DNA of 64,000 nucleotides from Bacteroidota bacterium (lineage in GTDB: Bacteria; Bacteroidota; Bacteroidia; Bacteroidales; NBLH01), in NCBI GenBank assembly GCA_025361565.1, contig JANYKN010000196.1, positions 1 to 64,000 on the forward strand. Direction: 5' to 3'. Each line of letters begins with the position of its first letter. The stretch's first letter is position 1. Below, one piece after another: positions 59,462-64,000 of the stretch. Under the pieces are notes generated by a model, which worked only from the letters and a program-made list of their open reading frames with translations, did no database searches and was not told where the DNA came from. A program made the position numbers and the translations under genes.

Positions 59462-60805
59462 TTAAATCCCAGTATAATTAAAAGGACTTATTTCTTTAAG
59501 TTCTTTTTTTAATTTATCGCTAATAGTCAATTCATCAATAAAATGATGAATCGATTCTTTGGTAACTACCTCATTTGTTCTAGTTAAATCCAACAAAGCT
59601 TCATAAGGGTTCGGATAATTTTCCCTCCTAAGAATGGTTTGAATCGCTTCGGCAACTACAGCCCAGTTCGATTCCAAATCAGTTTGTATCGCAGACTCAT
59701 TAATTACTAATTTGCCCAAGCCTTTAATCAAGGATTCAAAAGCAATGACAGTATGAGCAAATGGAACTCCTATGTTTCTAAGTACGGTTGAATCGGTCAA
59801 ATCTCTCTGTAGCCTGGAAATAGGCAACTTATTGGCCAAATGCTCAAATATAACATTGGCCATACCCAAATTTCCTTCTGCATTTTCAAAATCTATGGGA
59901 TTTACTTTATGAGGCATAGCTGATGAGCCAATTTCTCCTTTTTTGATTTGCTGCTTAAAGTAATGCATAGAAATATATGTCCAAAAATCTCTGCATAAAT
60001 CAATTAGTATAGTATTGATTCTCTTTAAGTTATCAAACATCGCTGCCAAATTATCATAATGCTCAATTTGTGTAGTAGTTTGCGAACGATCAAGATTGAG
60101 CACATGGTTGACAAACGAATTTGCAAATTCAGCCCAATTTACATTCGGATATGCTACTTTATGGGCATTAAAATTACCTGTAGCGCCACCGAACTTGGCA
60201 GAGTATGGTATAAATCGTAGAAGTGAAGTTTGCTTTTGTATTCGTTCGATAAAAACGTCAATTTCTTTTCCCAATCGTGTGGGAGAGGCTGGTTGGCCAT
60301 GTGTTCGGGCAAGCATGGGTATCTCTGACCATTTTTCAGCCAATTCACTCAACTTTGTTATTAAACGATCCAAGATGGGATTATATACATAATTTATAGC
60401 ATCTTGCAATGAATACGGTACAGCAGTGTTATTTATGTCCTGTGATGTTAGTCCAAAATGTATAAATTCTTTAAATTCGGAAAGATTTAACGATACGAAT
60501 TTTTCCTTAATAAAATATTCAACTGCTTTTACATCGTGGTTGGTCGTTTTTTCAAATTCCTTAATCTTTAAAGCATCTTCAAGACTGAAATTTAAATAAA
60601 GTAGTCTAAGTTGTTTGTATAATTTTTTATCCACACCTTGCAATTGATCAAGTGGAAGTTCACACAATGCTATGAAATATTCAACCTCAACAAGTACACG
60701 ATATTTTATCAGCGCAAATTCCGAAAAATATTTGGCAAAAACTTCGGTTTTGTTTCGGTAACGGCCATCAACAGGCGAAATTGCTGTTAAGTTGTTTAAT
60801 TCCAT
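59462..60805 (-). CDS. purB: Adenylosuccinate lyase
   Basis: AISPVDGRYRNKTEVFAKYFSEFALIKYRVLVEVEYFIAL...ARTHGQPASPTRLGKE...GSSAMPHKVNPIDFENAEGNL. Confidence 0.96.
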   Translation of the reverse strand: MELNNLTAISPVDGRYRNKTEVFAKYFSEFALIKYRVLVEVEYFIALCELPLDQLQGVDKKLYKQLRLLYLNFSLEDALKIKEFEKTTNHDVKAVEYFIKEKFVSLNLSEFKEFIHFGLTSQDINNTAVPYSLQDAINYVYNPILDRLITKLSELAEKWSEIPMLARTHGQPASPTRLGKEIDVFIERIQKQTSLLRFIPYSAKFGGATGNFNAHKVAYPNVNWAEFANSFVNHVLNLDRSQTTTQIEHYDNLAAMFDNLKRINTILIDLCRDFWTYISMHYFKQQIKKGEIGSSAMPHKVNPIDFENAEGNLGMANVIFEHLANKLPISRLQRDLTDSTVLRNIGVPFAHTVIAFESLIKGLGKLVINESAIQTDLESNWAVVAEAIQTILRRENYPNPYEALLDLTRTNEVVTKESIHHFIDELTISDKLKKELKEISPFNYTGI

Positions 60806-60971
60806 TGCTTTGTATCGTTTATAGGTTTAAACCGCAAATATAAAAATAAATTAATGGATTTTAACAAATCAATGTCTGGAGTTTGAAGTGTCTGATGCCT
60901 ATAGGTTTTGTTTTTCAGTGAGATGATAAAAAAATGAAACATGAGTTAATTATTTAATAATCAATCCACAC

Positions 60972-61331
60972 TCATTCATTAATTTTCCATACCCTCAAAG
61001 CATTCTTCTTTTCTTTATTCCTGAATGCTTCTTCAAGGTTAACTTCAAACTGGTTGGCTAAATCGAGTAAATAACTAAAAACATCAGCAAATTCACTTTC
61101 AAGTTCATCATCATTAGTTAATTTACCAACTTCATGATAAAGTTTTAACTTATTCCTGATTGCTTTTGCTAACTCTCCAATTTCTTCGGAAAATAAAAGA
61201 AAAATTTCCAGCGGATTATTTTTGTTCCAACCTCTTTCTGCACAAAGTCTTTTCAGATATTCTTGATAATCGGCAAGTGTCGGATTTGGTTTTATTTCTG
61301 TCATTTTTCTTTTATCTAAACTCTGGTTCAC
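60972..61331 (-). CDS. MazG-like nucleotide pyrophosphohydrolase
   Basis: LFSEEIGELAKAIRNKLKL...ELESEFADVFSYLLDLANQFEVNLEEAFRNKEKKN (EExxE...ExxD). Confidence 0.85.
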   Translation of the reverse strand: MNQSLDKRKMTEIKPNPTLADYQEYLKRLCAERGWNKNNPLEIFLLFSEEIGELAKAIRNKLKLYHEVGKLTNDDELESEFADVFSYLLDLANQFEVNLEEAFRNKEKKNALRVWKINE

Positions 61332-61441
61332 TAAAAATCAAAAATATATTCAAATCCCTATTTTCAAGTATATGATAATAGAAATTATCATCAATTCTCA
61401 ATTATTGTTTTTGAAATTTAACATTTCAAAGAAATGCAACA

Positions 61442-62170
61442 CTATTTTAGAAAATCAAATAATTCAGGAAAAACTTTAAACAGTAAATCCGCTCCAATGG
61501 CAGTAACTATTGCAAAAATTAAAATTACTCCAATCATAGTGATGGTAGATTTTTTATTGATAGAAACCGTATTCTTCCTTATAATTTCATTTTTAGCTTC
61601 AAAACTTTGAAAATCAGTTTTTAATTGAACTTGAACCTGATTAAGTTGTATTGCCGCATTTTCAAGATTTCCAAGACGTTTAGGGAAATTAATTTTCTGA
61701 ACTTCTTCGGTTAATTTAGCCGTTGATTGCGCTAATTCAAGGTAATTCTGAAGCAAAGTTTGTACTTCTTCAATTTGTTTATTATGCGATGCGCCAATTT
61801 GATATATTTGTGAATCAGTCTTGTCTAATGTCCTTTTAATCAAATCATTGTTCTGATTCTGTGCAACTACAGTTTTTTTATGGTAGTCTTCAAAAATCCC
61901 ACTTACTTCCTGTAATTGTTTGGTATATTTTTCAGACAGATCATTAACAAGGCTTTGTGCCTGGCCACTGGACTGAGTTAGAATGCTATCCACTTGCTTT
62001 TGGATAAAATCAAGATGATTGCTGTACTTGCCCTGTAGTTCAGTAATGGTTTTAATTACACTGCTTGCTATAGATTCAGCCTTCTCTATTTGCTTTACCG
62101 CACTATCAAGAGCAGATAACTCATCCTGAATTTTAATCAGCTCATTGTTTATTTTTTCATTCATTTTCAA
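61442..62170 (-). CDS. Coiled-coil protein with one C-terminal transmembrane helix, unknown function
   Basis: Long heptad-rich N-terminus; TM near the C-terminus (STITMIGVILIFAIVTAIGADLLFKVF). Confidence 0.65.
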   Translation of the reverse strand: MKMNEKINNELIKIQDELSALDSAVKQIEKAESIASSVIKTITELQGKYSNHLDFIQKQVDSILTQSSGQAQSLVNDLSEKYTKQLQEVSGIFEDYHKKTVVAQNQNNDLIKRTLDKTDSQIYQIGASHNKQIEEVQTLLQNYLELAQSTAKLTEEVQKINFPKRLGNLENAAIQLNQVQVQLKTDFQSFEAKNEIIRKNTVSINKKSTITMIGVILIFAIVTAIGADLLFKVFPELFDFLK

Positions 62171-64000
62171 TGATTTTTATTATTGAAGTCTTTTAGCCAA
62201 ATATAATGCATTCGAAGCCATAAAATTGATTCATAAGTTTCTTTTAAATCTGGCCTGTGTTGATATAATAGGTTTAAATAAGATTGTATATTGCTTTGAT
62301 ATATATCCGGATTGTAATTGTCAAGTTTTCGTATTTTGATAAAACCTCTGGCAATTTGATCAAAGGCAGTATCTATGGCCTCTTCATTTTGTTCGCCCGA
62401 AACCAGATTGGTATAGGCATCCAAAAGAAAAGGTATAGGATTATCATGCATTATTCTGGAAATCAGTTCTGTAGATTTTTTAAGATGAATCCAATTTTCT
62501 TTAAGTGGTCCCAAATTGTTTAAATAGCTGTCAACAATGCTAAAATCTTGAATTCCTTCTTTTTGTGCACTTTGGCCTGGGATCAATCCAAAAAAGCTGC
62601 TTGTAAATTTGGCTCTGAAATAATTGCTGAATAATTCTTGCAACCCTATGTTGTAATCATTTGTGTTGTCTTTATCTTTGGCTATTTGCAAAAATATATC
62701 ATTAAGGCTTTCAATGGAGTTGAGCCTTTCTTTTACAATATAATTATAGCAAAATTCAATGTATCCTTCAACTGCTTTATTAATGTAATTTCCGGCTATT
62801 TTATCGGTTTCTATTTTCTTTTCCAACGTTTTTTCGGGTAACATAAAACTTTCAAAGATTCCATGAAGTTTTAATGTATGCGCCTCGTTTGCTTTTTTTC
62901 TTATTTTAATGATAAATTGCTGGTTAATTTCATCAACAATATAATCATCTATAAAACCAAGTTTGCTAAGTTTATAAATGGCTGCATGGCTTTCAGTTTT
63001 CAATCTTGCCTGATTATAAAGTAGTATTATTGTTTCAAATAAATTACTTTTATTGTCAATGGATTTAATCTCATTTATTTTTTCAATAAAATCGTACTTT
63101 GATAAACTGGATTGATAAAACTCCTTAATCTTAGGCGTTGTAAATGAGTTACTTAATTCTTTTTGTAAGATTTCTGCAATCTTTGACAAGTTGTTATTGG
63201 AAAAAGGAATTGTCAGTTCTTGAATTGCTCCGGTTTTTAATCTATTAAGAATATTTTCAATTCCTTCTGTTTCGATTTGATAAATATCACTACTTAAAAT
63301 TTGAAAACAATTTTCAGGTTTATTGCACCTTTTACGAATCTCCTCGGCGGTATAATTTACTAAGTTTAAGCTTATTTCCCGTTCAAAATTGCTTTCTTCA
63401 ACATTGGTGCTAAAGTTTGACAAATCAATATAACCATAGGTCTTCTTCTGGAATTTAATATACAATCTCACCGGTTTATTGGCAGGCTGGAATATCAGAT
63501 CAGTATCTATTTGAAAATCATTTTCAATAATATCGTGGATAATATCAATATAAGTAGTTTTATCCGCCTTGGTTCCGCTTAACAAATCTTGAATTACTGA
63601 CAGTTCTTTCTCTTTTCCTTTATATTTTTTGATAATTTTCTCGTAAGCAAGATATTTGTCAAAAGTTGTTTTGGAATTATCTGATAAGCTTGACAAGCTG
63701 CTATTTCCAGGAATTTCAAACTCTTGATTATCTGTTATTACCAAACACAGAGCTTCATTTCCATCACGTCCGGCACGTTGTGTATGCTGTATAAAACTCT
63801 CGATTGAATCAGGCGGACTGTAATAAATAATGTTTCTAATGTCTGGTTTATTTATCCCAATTCCGAAAGATGGAGTAGCAATCAGAATATCCAATTCATT
63901 GTTCATAAATTTGATTTGATTTTTTTCTGATTGAAATGAATCTTTCAATAGCACAGTGTCAATTATTTCATCTGTTGTTCCCCAAAATGTTCCTATTCTA
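62167..64000 (-). CDS. RecQ-like/SF2 helicase C-terminal half plus large uncharacterised C-terminal region; 5'-truncated by the window edge
   Basis: ILIATPSFGIGINKPDIRNIIYYSPPDSIESFIQHTQRAGRDGNEALCLVI (SF2 motifs V-VI); reading frame stays open from 63954 to the window end (RIGTFWGTTDEIIDT...). Confidence 0.85.
   Translation of the reverse strand, partial: RIGTFWGTTDEIIDTVLLKDSFQSEKNQIKFMNNELDILIATPSFGIGINKPDIRNIIYYSPPDSIESFIQHTQRAGRDGNEALCLVITDNQEFEIPGNSSLSSLSDNSKTTFDKYLAYEKIIKKYKGKEKELSVIQDLLSGTKADKTTYIDIIHDIIENDFQIDTDLIFQPANKPVRLYIKFQKKTYGYIDLSNFSTNVEESNFEREISLNLVNYTAEEIRKRCNKPENCFQILSSDIYQIETEGIENILNRLKTGAIQELTIPFSNNNLSKIAEILQKELSNSFTTPKIKEFYQSSLSKYDFIEKINEIKSIDNKSNLFETIILLYNQARLKTESHAAIYKLSKLGFIDDYIVDEINQQFIIKIRKKANEAHTLKLHGIFESFMLPEKTLEKKIETDKIAGNYINKAVEGYIEFCYNYIVKERLNSIESLNDIFLQIAKDKDNTNDYNIGLQELFSNYFRAKFTSSFFGLIPGQSAQKEGIQDFSIVDSYLNNLGPLKENWIHLKKSTELISRIMHDNPIPFLLDAYTNLVSGEQNEEAIDTAFDQIARGFIKIRKLDNYNPDIYQSNIQSYLNLLYQHRPDLKETYESILWLRMHYIWLKDFNNKNH

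Noticed and set aside
62167-63954. Helicase starting at 63954
   Set aside because: The caller used an internal GTG; the frame stays open to the window edge and the helicase N-terminal domain is missing, so it is truncated by the window.

Overview
This is a 64 kb AT-rich window from a Bacteroidetes-type chromosome (a taxonomic guess from protein families: SusC-like TonB receptor, DUF4199, EI24, class II IlvC, futalosine MqnA). Most of it is ordinary housekeeping and envelope content: GT28/GT2 glycosyltransferases, TonB-dependent receptor, flippase, SNF2 helicase, OmpA, fsa, small SRP RNA, mqnA, creD, TPR-SpoIIE phosphatase, acyltransferases, SPFH/NAD-kinase-like pair, USP, bacteriohemerythrin, nadE, ilvC, ilvD-ilvB-ilvN, MsbA-like ABC exporter, purB, MazG and a RecQ-like helicase cut by the right edge. 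The structures that ORF calling does not explain are mostly non-coding: (1) an uncalled 23-aa leader peptide, MEVFNVILSSVLVFVIVIASRWE (11 of 23 residues Val/Ile/Leu), followed by a terminator directly upstream of ilvDBN, which looks like a ribosome-mediated attenuator; (2) a REP-RAYT-REP element (47133-47896) with 26-bp inverted GTAG-headed termini, whose transposase gene has a 1-nt frameshift; (3) two intergenic degenerate tandem arrays (about 1420-1745 and 47935-48194) with different sequences but the same 21/22-bp half-unit, about 42-43-bp full-unit design; (4) two 83-bp inverted-repeat elements with related arms; (5) creD interrupted by an in-frame TAA with an intact 59-codon continuation; (6) an LTA-synthase-like membrane protein that seems to lack catalytic motifs. 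No tRNA, 16S/23S rRNA or CRISPR array was recognised. No database or folding software was used.
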